From: Palaemon carinicauda
Lineage: Eukaryota > Arthropoda > Malacostraca > Decapoda > Palaemonidae
Reading direction: 5' to 3'
NCBI RefSeq assembly: GCF_036898095.1
Contig: NC_090751.1
Span: forward strand, 75,815,797-75,879,796
Length of the DNA: 64,000 nt
Shown here: positions 52,892 to 63,360 of the stretch, piece after piece
Layout: each line of letters begins with the position of its first letter
Position numbering within the stretch: position 1 is the first letter of the stretch
Program-made: the position numbers and the translations under genes
The notes under the pieces: model-generated
What the model was told of the DNA's origin: nothing
The model's input: the letters and a program-made list of their open reading frames with translations, nothing else
The model's database searches: none

Positions 52892-53303
52892 CTATGTCCA
52901 TTGAAGGTTCTCCAGACAGCAATTTAATGACGACACCCTGATTAGCCAGTCGTCAAAATAAAGGGAGGCTCTGATCCCTGAAAAATGTAGAAAGCCTGCT
53001 ACATTTTGCATGAGCCTTGTAAAAACAAGAGGAGCAGGAATGAGGCCGAAGCACAGTGCTCGAAATTGGTACACTACTTTCCCGTCCACAGACCTCAGAT
53101 ATTGTTGAAAGTTTAGATGAATCGGGATGTGGAAGTATGCATCCTGAAGGTCGAGAGAGACCATCCAGTCGCCTTCCCTTACTGCTGCCAAGACAGATTT
53201 GGAAGTCCTCATCGTGAATTTTGTCTTGACAATGAATACATTGAGTGCACTTACATATTAAGTACTCATGCAGTGAACGTGGCTGCCAGTTCATTGGAGC
53301 CAT
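52892..53303 (-). pseudogene. DIRS A3 reverse transcriptase remnant
   Basis: The minus-strand frame 53212-52892 carries motif A in MVSLDLQDAYFHIPIHLN, motif B in RALCFGLIPAPLVFTRLM, and motif C in RASLYFDDWLI (FDD in place of the LDD seen in B2). The upstream fingers region is largely missing, replaced by gag-like sequence from about 53400, and the thumb is truncated. The RT is therefore a fragment. It shows what A1 and A2 have lost. Confidence 0.83.
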
Positions 53304-53439
53304 CCCTTATGGCCTTGTTCATGCATGAAATAATTTGTACAGCAATACATTGTCCGCTGGAGAGATCTTCTTACTTAAGGCTCCCAGGGACCAAACCAAA
53401 AAAATTAAAAACTTCAAATGCTCGAAAAACTCCTTTCAG

Positions 53440-54963
53440 GAGATGGTCTAGCTCTGAAGAAGACCATAAAATCTTGGAGCGTATGAGGAGAGTCCACTGG
53501 GCTTAAGAAGTCTCCCTGGGCAGAGGCAGGTACTCCCAAGCCGAGAACTTCTCCTGTGTCACACCAGACGCTCGAGCGAGAAGCTTATTTAGAAGGAGGA
53601 AAAGCAAAAGCAGACTTTCCTAAACTTCTCCTGGATTCCAACCAGTCTCCCAGTAAGCGCATGGCTCTCTTGGAAGAACGAGAGAGAACTGACTTCGTAT
53701 ATGTAGGAGTCAAGAAAGTCATGCCAAGAGTAAACTCAGACGGCGGAGAACATGGAGCAGCCGTTACAAAATGAGTAGGACAAAATTTCCCCTAAAGAAA
53801 TTCATAATTTTAAAACAAGGGATTGTTGGACAACCCTAGGTTCCTCCTCCTCTGAATGAATCCCCAAAGGTACATTAGTGGAAAGGGGGTCATCAACTTC
53901 ATTTTCAGAAGGCACATCATCTGATAAATCTAAAGTCTTGCGGGGAGGAGATTTATATTCAGAATGACGTGAAGGAAAAGCCTGACAGGCTTACATCAAC
54001 TTGTATATCAACAGAAGTTAAAGTTGGAGGGTCGATGTCACGTTGTGACTGCAGAGAATGTTATTCTACCACACGTCGTGACTGACATTCAAACGTCACG
54101 TAGTAACAGCAGTGACTGCTGTTCGATGCTATTTCGTGACTACGGTGACTGACCCTCGACGTCACGTCGTGTCTACGGTGTCTACTGCTCAACGTCACAT
54201 CGTGTCTGCGATGTCTGCAGCTCGACGTCACGTTGTGACTGCGGTGGCTGACGTTCAAAGTCTCGGTGGAACTGCAGTGACAGCTGATCAAAGTAATGAC
54301 TCGACTTAACTGACTGTCGATCAAAGTTACATCGAGATTTATGCTCCGCATCTCGTTTAACAATAAAGCTGACACTACGGATAACGTCAGCATGACGTAA
54401 CAAATCTCGTTTAGAAGGTTGAAGACCTGAATCACGTATCCCAGAACCGTGACGTACAACAAGCAAAGGATCCTTTTGTAAGCTTTCATTAAAGAAGAAA
54501 GCTTTAACAGCATATCTTGCAAAACACTTAACTTCGGATCAACCGTACTCGGAATAGATCGTGACGTCGGAAACGTCTGTACATGAACGTCATCGCTATG
54601 AACGGGACTCTCATGATTACTACAGCTAGGACGTTGATCTTGTTCTGAAGGAACTAATTAACGTTTCAACCGTCTCGAAACCTTCCGCCAAGGTTTTAAA
54701 AGAGACGAATCACCGGAAGACTAGGAGAACTACGTCTCTCCTTTCTTATGGTAAGAACGTGCTTGAAGAGCAACGTCCAATACCTTTGAGGGAACGTCTG
54801 TTCGTTGGTTTACACCTCTCACTCCCTTAGGTCCTGCGACATTCCTTCTCTCTGGGGCAGGGGAGCCTGAAAGAGGTCTCAGACTAGGCAAGTGACAAGC
54901 ACGAACAAACGAACCCTCAGCAACACTGACCCTCTTAATGAGAGAATGCCTTGATGAAGTCAT
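53440..54963 (-). pseudogene. DIRS A3 gag-like region
   Basis: Inverted counterpart of 32960-34500 in A2, with the same open pieces: 54963-54730, 54522-54061 (153 aa, about five residues different from A2), and the last piece near 53774-53440. It contains the inverted TGACGT-rich array (54040-54260). LINE copy 2 is inserted at its 5' end, in the sequence matching SVAEGSF. No domain recognised. Confidence 0.5.
54917..54929. repeat. Target site duplication, LINE copy 2 (left)
   Basis: TCAGCAACACTGA; the identical copy is at 61350-61362. The unoccupied site is in A2 near 32973-32985. Confidence 0.92.
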
Positions 54964-55744
54964 TAAGCTTCAGCACGGCATTTAATTCCCGTGCTGAAAC
55001 TTGGTGACGGGCAAGAGGGCTCTCGAACTTGGGGAAATTGCTCCCCCAGTTCGAATCTAAATTTCTCTCTTTTACCTTTTTCTTTTTCTCAATACTACTT
55101 CGACCTTATCCTAATTTCACGAACTTTCTTTAGTCTTGCTTTCCAAACTCTATGAGAAAAATTTCCCTTATTATATGTGTGTATATATTATGTACATATA
55201 TATTTATTTATTTTTTTTTTTTCTTTTCTCCTATGGCTTGGATGTTTTCACATCCATTGTAGCCCTGGCGGGGATGTTCATACATCCTTTATTGCTGCCT
55301 GCTTTGATGAGTGGGAGGAGGTATCACGGTTGGGAGGTGTTTGCATTCAAAGCTATATATGAGAGTATTGGATGATTTCAGCCATCCCGAAGATGGTTTG
55401 GACCTTTTTGGCGGAACTATTCTCAAGTGTTGGGTCTTCGGAATCCAGGGGGATCCAATGCTTGGGGTAGGACTCTCGGCTTTTGGCCGGAAGCCCGTCA
55501 TTATAGATATGGGGAGGATGATTCCATAATTTCTTGGTCTCAGTCCTAACAGGCGGGTTCAGCTTACACCTGTGCCTCTATATCTGTTTTGATGCTATCC
55601 TTCGGGTAGGGTATGGAGTGGACCATCTGGGAAGTATACTCTCATTGTGCCGATAGTAGAGAGTGCAAATTTCCTTCCCGACGCGTGATGGCCTAACATT
55701 CTCGAGCAGGTACATCAAACTAACTTTTCCCTCTCTTTACTATA

Positions 55745-57535
55745 ATGGATTCTTTAAGGAATGAACCCCCATCCCCTGGATACGCTGACACTCCCCCGGC
55801 ACTGTTGACGACCTCTGCTAATGTGATAAGGGATAGCTCTGTTGATGACCTCGGAACGGGAAAGGACCATTCTACTGATATTTCTAAATCGAGTAATTTG
55901 GGTAACACGAGGAAACTTCGAATCCTCCATGTTAAACAAATTTCAATAGAAACAAATTATGATGATCTATGTAAAGCATTTGAATGCTATGGATGCATAA
56001 AAGAAATAAGGATGAAACTTGAAGCTGAAACTTGGGATTCATGGATATCTTACAGTAGTTATGACGAAGCATTTAGTGCAATAAGTAATTTGAATAATAT
56101 CAAAATTAATAACTTGAATGTCGCGGCTGCTCTCTGCGATAAGGTACCAAAAGATTTAGATGTGTACAGGCCTGCCGATTGGTTGGAAAAAGGCGCAGAT
56201 TTAGTCATGCCCTCCCAGAGAAATCCAAATCCACCGATGTGGCTTATAGCTGAATCAAAGGGGGTTACAGGGAATTATTTTAAAATATGCAAATTGATTC
56301 AGAAAAAAGTAGGAACTATTGCACCAGGCGATATATCTCGTTTCGGAAAAAATAGTTTCCTTATCCATGCCAAATCCAGTACACAGTCGGTAATATTGTC
56401 CAATATGAAAATAAATAATGATGACATTAAGTTAGATGTCAAACCCCACCTAAATTTTAGCTACGGAAGGGGCGTAGTTTTTAACAGAGACCTATATGAT
56501 TTTACAGAGGAGGAGATACTGGCCATGTGTCCATTAAATGTTTGGAAAGTTCATAAAGTCCCAGGTACATCAATGATAATCCTTACGTTCCAGGATGCTG
56601 ATGTACCTTTTCATATTACTATCGAGAACGAAAGGATTAAAGTAAGACCCTTCAAGCAGAAGCCATTGCAATGCTTTAATTGTTTTAAATTTGGGCACCC
56701 GTCCAAAGTTTGCAAAAATGAGAAGATGTGTGGTATTTGCTCCAAATCTTACCATGGAGAGTGTGCACTTGGAGCCAGGTGTTTAAATTGCAGCTCGAAT
56801 CACAAATCCACAGACAAGATTTGCGAGCTATATAAGTTGGAGGAAGCTGCCCTCAACAAATCAAACTTAGAACACATAAGTGTGACCCATGCCAAAAGAC
56901 TCTTAAATAAATCAAATACATATGCTAAGGCATTAAAATCAAACCAACCTAGCACTGCCAATAGCTCAAAAAAAAGTATACTATCTGACAAAATGTCAAA
57001 AAACGAGGTAACCTTATCACCTCCTGAGGCTTTACCACGGTGTATTAACACTAGGTCATTGCCCATTGCTGTACAGCCTTCAGCCGCCATTACAAAAAGT
57101 AATACAAACCTCTCTCAGGCCATGTCCTTGCCTGATCTGATGGAGGTTCCACTTAAGACTAACTTACCTGATGCACCTGTTGTGGGAAAGGTGCAAAAAC
57201 CTCGAATCTCACCATCTATTAATCGCAAAAGAGAGAGACCTCCATCTCTCTCTCCACCCTCCATTAGAAACGTTAAGGTTATGACATCAAATAAATTTGA
57301 TGTTTTGTCTGTTGATGTTTCTAATGAACCAGAAGATGGACTGAATAAATCAGAAATTCAAGTTGAGGTCCACCATCCACCTCAACAAATAGATAAAAAG
57401 AATACAAAGAAAATCACCAACGTTAAACCCAACATAACAAGACCACCTCTGAAGAAACCTACTGGTAATAATGTTACATTAAAAACTGCTAATGGGAAGA
57501 CTTCATCCAAGATGTCTTCCAGAAATAATCCATAG
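55745..57535 (+). CDS. LINE ORF1 protein (RRM-like plus CCHC), 596 aa
   Basis: Open from the ATG at 55745 (MDSLRNEPPSPGYADTPP). Residues about 58-140 look like an RRM-type RNA-binding fold (LRILHVKQISIETNYDDLCK, then WDSWISYSSYDEAFSAISN). A second domain (about 165-300) includes SLIQ-type sequence ICKLIQKKVGTIAPGDISRF and DFTEEEILAMCPLNVWKVH. Zinc knuckles follow at about 305-370: CFNCFKFGHPSKVC, CGICSKSYHGEC, CLNCSSNHKSTDKIC. The C-terminal third is low complexity with TNLSQAMSLPDLMEVPLKT and KRERPPSLSPPSIRN, shared with copy 1. I-type ORF1 proteins bind and package element RNA. This is the only ORF1 in the window without an apparent lesion. Confidence 0.92.
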   Translation: MDSLRNEPPSPGYADTPPALLTTSANVIRDSSVDDLGTGKDHSTDISKSSNLGNTRKLRILHVKQISIETNYDDLCKAFECYGCIKEIRMKLEAETWDSWISYSSYDEAFSAISNLNNIKINNLNVAAALCDKVPKDLDVYRPADWLEKGADLVMPSQRNPNPPMWLIAESKGVTGNYFKICKLIQKKVGTIAPGDISRFGKNSFLIHAKSSTQSVILSNMKINNDDIKLDVKPHLNFSYGRGVVFNRDLYDFTEEEILAMCPLNVWKVHKVPGTSMIILTFQDADVPFHITIENERIKVRPFKQKPLQCFNCFKFGHPSKVCKNEKMCGICSKSYHGECALGARCLNCSSNHKSTDKICELYKLEEAALNKSNLEHISVTHAKRLLNKSNTYAKALKSNQPSTANSSKKSILSDKMSKNEVTLSPPEALPRCINTRSLPIAVQPSAAITKSNTNLSQAMSLPDLMEVPLKTNLPDAPVVGKVQKPRISPSINRKRERPPSLSPPSIRNVKVMTSNKFDVLSVDVSNEPEDGLNKSEIQVEVHHPPQQIDKKNTKKITNVKPNITRPPLKKPTGNNVTLKTANGKTSSKMSSRNNP

Positions 57536-58632
57536 TTTTCTCCTCCATTTTGCAATGGAACTGTCAGGGTTTGAGGGCGAAATATGAAGAACTTAAGCTC
57601 CTAATTCATGAGCATTCCCCCATAATTGTATGTCTACAGGAAAGTATGCTTGATTCTAACACTCCTAGTCCTCGAGAGTATGTTAGCTATAGAACACCAT
57701 ATAATCAACAAGCAGGGAGCCATGGCGGAAGTCTCATGTACATTCGTCGAGATGTTCCCCAAATACCCATGTCTATACGTACAACCCTGCAGGCAGTTGT
57801 TGTACAAATTGATATAGGGAGAAAATATACAATATGCTCTCTGTACTTACCTCCAAATGATGATATTTTATATGATGATTTAGCAGAGGTCATTCAACAA
57901 CTCCCTCAACCTTTTCTCTTACTGGGAGATATGAATGGTAGACATCCTTTATGGGGTGATGTTTTGGCCAACACAAGGGGCAATATTATCTCATCAATTG
58001 TGGAGAATGAGGATATGGGACTCCTTAATACAGGAGAGCCCACACACTTCCATGTTCAGACAGGTACTTTGTCATGCATTGACCTTTCAATTGCAAGCTC
58101 TAACTGCCTTCTTGATTTTGATTGGAGGACATTAGATGATTGGCATACTAGTGATCATGCACCAATCATTATAAACACCAACAAGGGTCCGCCTTTGCAA
58201 AGATCGCTACGTTGGAATCTAGACAAGGCAGACTGGGTTAAATTTTGTGAGCTAAGTGAAATCGAAGGGAGAGCAGAACAATTTGAAAGTGTTGATGATG
58301 CCATAGACCTACTGAATGGAACTCTTCATACAGCAGGAGTCAATTCAATTCCCAAAACAACAGGGTTATTCAAACGACGACCAGTCCCGTGGTGGTCTTC
58401 AGAACTAACTGCACTCCACAGAGCCACAAGAAGATCTCTAACACGATTGCGTAGACGCGGAACTGATGAGAATTTAATAATGTACAAGAAATGTAGAGCA
58501 CAGTTCCGTCGTGCCATGAAAGAAGCAAGGCGCCAGACATGGATGTCTTTTGTTTCCTCTATTAACAGTAGAACACCACCATCTTCTGTGTGGAGGAAAG
58601 TAAATTCACCCCCAACCCACCACCAGTGTTGA
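57529..58632 (+). pseudogene. LINE ORF2 copy 2, endonuclease part
   Basis: Frame opens at 57529, just after a TAA in that frame (57526-57528), and overlaps the end of ORF1 by 7 bases. No ATG precedes the first catalytic motif. AP-like endonuclease motifs: LQWNCQGLRAKYEEL (Asn), CLQESM (Glu), GGSLMYIRRDVPQ, LLLGDMNGRHPLWG (Asp/Asn), LSCIDLSIAS and SDHAPIII (Asp-His). All catalytic positions of the fold appear present. The frame ends artificially after VWRKVNSPPTHHQC because 16 bases present in copy 1 (AAAAGATAGCAGGAAA) are absent near 58603, so endonuclease and RT are out of frame. Confidence 0.88.
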
Positions 58633-61223
58633 AGGTGAATGGCCAGTATGTAACTGAAGCAAATGAAGTTAGCAATGCCCTGGCTAATCATTTTTCAAAT
58701 GTATCCAGCAAGTGTGAAGGAGCCCCTGGTCACCAGTATAGGAGCACTGAAGAAAAGAAAATTTTAAATTTTGCAACAAGAAGGGAAGAGTCGTATAATT
58801 CTCCTTTCACTGAAAGAGAATTTGATTCCGCACTTGCTCATTGCAACGATACAGCCCCTGGACCCGATGGAGTTCCATATGCAATGATTAAACATGTACA
58901 TTTTAATACAAAGCTATTTATTTTAAGCATTATTAATAGAATATGGCATGATCATAGCTACCCAAGTGTTTGGGAACTAGCCATTATTTTAGCCTTTTTA
59001 AAACCCGGTAAAGACAAGTTTTTAGCAGCAAACTATCGTCCTATTGCATTGACATCTTGTTTATGTAAAATTATGGAGAAGATGGTCAATGCAAGGCTGA
59101 TATGGTACCTTGAAAAGAAAGGTATTTTATCACCGATTCAATGTGGATTCCGAAAAATGCACTCAACGACTGATGTGTTGATACGACTTGAGTCATCTAT
59201 TTGTGAAGCCTTTGCTTCCAAACAGCACCATGTTACAGTATTTTTTGACATTGAAAAGGCATATGATACCACATGGAGATATGGTATTCTTAAAACCATT
59301 CATGAATTGGGATTGAGAGGAGAGCTGCCACTATTTATTCAGGCATTTCTTTCACGTAGAGTTTTTCAAGTGAGAGTGGGGGAAACTCTATCAGAGAGTA
59401 AGTGCCAGGAAGAAGGAGTTCCTCAGGGTAGTGTGCTGAGTGTAACCCTTTTTGCACTAGCAATTAATGGGATATCCTCAGCCATTCCCCAGGATGTTCT
59501 CTCAACACTATTTGTGGATGATCTCTCAATATCATTTGCTGGCACTAGAATGGCAATGGTTGAGAGAAAAATCCAACTCTCTATTGATAAAATTATCCTG
59601 TGGGCTGACATGAATGGATTTAAGTTCTCGACAAGTAAAACTACCATTGTCCATTTTTGTCGTATCCGGGGAGTACATCCAGACCCGGATATATACATTA
59701 AAGGTCAACGGATACCATGTGTATCGGAAACCAAATTTTTAGGTTTGATATTTGACTGTAGACTTACATGGGTTTCTCACCTAAAAGCGCTAAAAGCTAA
59801 ATGTGTTGAAGCTCTGAATATCTTAAAAGTATTGTCCCATACATCATGGGGGGCAGACCGCAATACTATTTTAAAATTATACAAGGCCTTGATTTTTTCC
59901 AAAATTAGTTATGGTTGTGAGGTATATTCTTCAGCCACCCCAAGCCGGTTAAAAATATTAGACTCGATACATCATGCAGGTATTAGATTATCTACTGGAG
60001 CTTTTAAAACCTCGCCTATCCCAAGTCTCCTTGTTGATGCTGGAGAGTTACCTCTAGACCTTTACCGAATGTCTTCCATTCTTCGGTATTGGTTTAGATC
60101 GCAAAGACTCCCTAGCTCTCTAGCCTTTCAGACTGCAAGCCTTGTAAGACACGCATCATACTTTGAGTTGCACCCAAAATCTCCTCAACCTTATGGCTTT
60201 CGGGTGAAACGATTTCTAAATAGTCTGGATATAATTAGAAATAAGGTACTTCCATTCAAGGTATCATCAACGCCTCCATGGAAATTACCTGACATATCTT
60301 TTTGTAAATACTTTATTGGAGTTAAGAAGAATATGACTGACTTAGAATCCAGGTCTCTTTTTATGGAACATGTCGAAGAACATAGGGGATCGACTTTTAT
60401 ATATACTGATGGCTCCAAATCTGATGCTGGCGTTGGATTTGGAGTACATAGTAATGATTTTAATTGTAGAGGTGCACTTCCTCTAACAGCTTCCATATTT
60501 ACTGCCGAACTGTATGGCATATTAACCGCTATTGAGAAAATAGCTTTGGAAAAGGAGGGTAATTTTACAATTTTTAGTGATGCAAGGAGTGTTCTTCAAG
60601 CTTTAGAAGTTTTTAATTCTAGTAACCCTCTAGTTTTAAAGATTTTAGAATGGCTTATTATTATTGGACGGAAAGGTATAACTGTTCGATTTTGTTGGGT
60701 TCCAGCACATGTAGGTGTGTCTGGGAATGAGAAGGCAGATTTACTGGCGAAGAATGTGGCATCAGAGTTGCTACCAAGGAGGTATCCCATTCCATGTAAC
60801 GATCTCCTACCTTACATCAAGAAATTGGTTTGTGATAAATGGCAACAGCACTGGGACAGTCAAGACGGCAATAAAATGAGGGAAGTAACAAATATCATAT
60901 CACCTTGGAGGTATAACATGATTCCCCGAAAATGGGAGACGACTCTTTGTCGTCTCCGTATTGGTCACACACGGTTGACACACGAGTTTCTGCTGAAGGG
61001 CCAACACCAACCGTATTGCGAGGACTGCTTAGTACCTTTAACAGTGAGGCATTTGTTGACCGAATGCCCTAATTTTACTAACTTAAGAAATAGATATCTG
61101 TTTGAGGCTCGAGGTGAGGATGGCAGGTTTATCCTTGCCAAGATTCTTGGACATGATGTGTCTTACTATGCGAGCGGAATTTTTAGATTTATTTCAGAAG
61201 CAGGTCTTCTGAAAACTATTTAA
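58603..61223 (+). pseudogene. LINE ORF2 copy 2, RT, RNase H and C-terminal zinc knuckle
   Basis: Continuous frame to 61223 after the 16-base deletion. Numbering from 58590, RT motif A Asp is D220 (VTVFFDIEKAYDTTWR), motif B is GVPQGSVLSVTLFALAING, motif C is D310-D311 (LFVDDLSISFAG). RNase H: D607 (FIYTDGSKSDAGVGFG), Glu in FTAELYGILTAIEKIA, Asp in FTIFSDARSVLQALE, His707 in WVPAHVGVSGNEKADLLAK. A CCHC-like knuckle starts at C810 (YCEDCLVPLTVRHLLTEC), and the protein ends GLLKTI. Apart from the upstream frameshift I see no lesion, so this copy was probably inactivated recently. Confidence 0.92.
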
Positions 61224-61349
61224 CTATTTTAATGACTTCTTAATTTTTATGGTTTTAATCGAATTCTCTTTTAATTTTCTTATACAGTAAATGGTATCGG
61301 CGTCAATGACCTTAGATGTCAGGATGCCAGAAAACTTTCAATCAATCAA
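61224..61349 (+). other. LINE copy 2 3' UTR and (TCAA)n tail
   Basis: Nearly identical to 49013-49146 of copy 1. Confidence 0.9.
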
Positions 61350-61362
61350 TCAGCAACACTGA
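61350..61362. repeat. Target site duplication, LINE copy 2 (right)
   Basis: TCAGCAACACTGA, identical to 54917-54929. Confidence 0.92.
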
Positions 61363-61781
61363 ACACGTTTTTCGCACTTTCTTCACTGATATCGCATTTT
61401 TTAATAATTTCACGTTAGACATGAATAAAGCTGATTTCTACCTGAGGCATGCAATTCTCCCTTAAATCAAAAGGTTAGAATTGCGAAATATGTCGTATAA
61501 TGTAAGCTCATTAGTACAAAATGAAACACATGCAAAAATCAATAAACATATACATATATATAGAATAAAATGGAAATATATAAAGTTAAAAAGATCAGTG
61601 ACTGGGAGGAGACCAAAACTACGTAGTTCACTAAGGACTACGTAGAACGTTTTATTCTCTCTCGCTCTTTCTCCCCGTACAGAGACTTGGGACGAGAGTA
61701 AATATCTGAATCGAGAAGAACAACGTTACTTACTCCCAAACTCCTTGTACAGAGACTTGGGACGAGAATAAGATCGGATCG

Positions 61782-61783
<2 letters not shown>

Positions 61784-61849
<66 letters not shown>
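61784..61849. repeat. (TC)n microsatellite
   Basis: In the 5' UTR of DIRS A3; corresponds to (GA)n at 29939-30001 in A2. Confidence 0.95.
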
Positions 61850-61852
<3 letters not shown>

Positions 61853-61867
61853 CACTCACAAGAGAAT

Positions 61868-61870
<3 letters not shown>

Positions 61871-61937
<67 letters not shown>
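61871..61937. repeat. (TC)n microsatellite, second copy
   Basis: Follows the first run after GTCACTCACAAGAGAATGGC, and that flank is itself repeated after it. A2 has only one run. Confidence 0.95.
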
Positions 61938-61940
<3 letters not shown>

Positions 61941-62272
61941 GTCACTCACAAGAGAATGGCTCATTCACTCTTCGTCAATAAAAGGTTATTTGACTAAAGG
62001 AAAATACTTAAAGGACTAAGAAATTGAAAATTAACATGATCTTTTAAATTAGTATTTAAAAAACTTCAATTTTTAAGAAGAATGGACAAAACGTCAAAAC
62101 CGATTTACTCTTTCTGCAAAGTGAAGCCGTGATTCTCTCTTTCTCTATCGTAACGATAGAGTGCAAACTGCATAGCATAAATAAACCAAACGTTAGTTCA
62201 TCTTTGAAAACAGCACGAAGACTATTCAAAGAATAAATTTCTTAAAATATTTTCTAAAAATATTCATCTCAC

Positions 62273-63064
62273 CAGGTGTTTAAACTGCAATTTGAATCAT
62301 GCATCAACTGATAGGAGATGCGAACTGTATAAGTAGGAGGAAGCTGCCCTAAACAAATCAATATTAGAACGCATAAATGTGGGACATGCAAAAATACTTG
62401 AATAAATCAAGTAGCTATGCAGAGGCCTTAAAATCAAAGGGAAACTTACCACAGGAGACACCAAACACACCTAGCACTGCCTGTAATTTTAAGAAAAGAA
62501 ATACAACTTCTGATAATAAAGTACTGCATGACAAGTTAATCATATTGCCTTCTGAGGCTCTGCCACAGTGTATTAAAACTGAGTCTTTGCAAATTTCTGT
62601 ACAGCCTTCATCCCCCATTACCAACAAAAGTACTAATCTCTCTCAGGCCATGTCCTCGCCTGATTTGATGGAGATTCCACCTGTCAGCAAGTTACCAGGT
62701 TCACCTGTATTGGGGAAGGTGCAAAAACCTGGTAGCTCACCACCTATTAATCGGAAAAGAGGGAGACCTCCATCTCTCTCACCCCCTTCCATAAGAAATA
62801 TCAAAATTACGACATCAAATAAATATGATGCTTTGTCTGTTAATGTTTCTGATCAACTGGAAGTCAATTTAAATAAATTGGAAATTCAAGTGGAGGTCCA
62901 CCAACCTCCTCAACAATCAGATCAAAAAGACAAAAAGAAAATCATAAATGCAAAACCCAATCTATCAAGACCCTCTTTAATAAAACCACCTGGAAATAGT
63001 TTTAGATCAAAAACTGCTCATGGGAAGATTCCATCCAAGGGGTCTACCAAATTATAAACCATAG
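62273..63064 (+). pseudogene. I-type LINE ORF1 C-terminal fragment
   Basis: Begins at the last zinc knuckle (CAGGTGTTTAAACTGCAATT, matching copy 2 near 56778) with a stop soon after (YK then TAG). It is open from 62377 to 63057 (226 aa), with NKSSSYAEALKSKGN, STNLSQAMSSPDLMEIP, RKRGRPPSLSPPSIRN and EVHQPPQQSDQKDK. It ends at the normal ORF1 stop (KGSTKL). The left edge is a direct junction with DIRS A3. The right edge, just after the ORF1 stop, is the left end of DIRS C. Confidence 0.87.
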
Positions 63065-63360
63065 TTTGTTCCGACAAGAGATACTTACCTCAAACTACTT
63101 TCATAGAAGGACTGGTAAAACCACTCCACTCCAACCTGAAGTTCAATTCCCACCCCCCACAATGCCCGGCCACGACCCGGCTGCCTTCTTGACCTTAGGT
63201 CATCAGTTCTTGCTGGTCGGTCGTAACGCTAACACATTGCGACCTCGCTCCCGCTCTGACCCTGACCTCGTGGTTCTCACGTGGTCTCCTGGTGTTTCCT
63301 GTGTTCCTTTGTGTTTTCCTGTGTACTTTTTTTCCCTATTTGTGTCGTTGCCCTGTGATT

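Larger units (their letters stand above)
54930..61349 (+). mobile_element. Full-length I-type (I/Nimb-like) LINE, copy 2
   Basis: 6.42 kb element bounded by a 13-bp target duplication inside DIRS A3. Contains a 5' UTR (54930-55744), intact ORF1 (55745-57535), ORF2 broken by a short deletion (57529-61223), and a 3' UTR with (TCAA)n tail. The 5' UTR is unrelated to that of copy 1, while ORF2 and the 3' end are very similar. Confidence 0.94.
50271..62272 (-). mobile_element. DIRS element A3 (minus strand), with nested LINEs
   Basis: Family A element reading from 62272 down to 50271. It is truncated at its 5' side (the first about 640 bases of A2, including the left terminus, are absent at 62272, where LINE sequence begins). 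In order: 5' UTR (62272-61363), gag (54963-53440), RT (53303-52892), RNase H and DLFAT block (52580-51990), YR (51900-50930), 3' UTR, ICR (50366-50271). Interrupted by LINE copy 2 (54930-61349) and a 57-bp LINE tail (51246-51302). I could not find its outer right terminus. Confidence 0.85.

Noticed and set aside
42772..61349. Host gene encoding an endonuclease or RNase H protein
   Set aside because: Domain order EN-RT-RNase H, target duplications and a simple-repeat tail identify LINEs.
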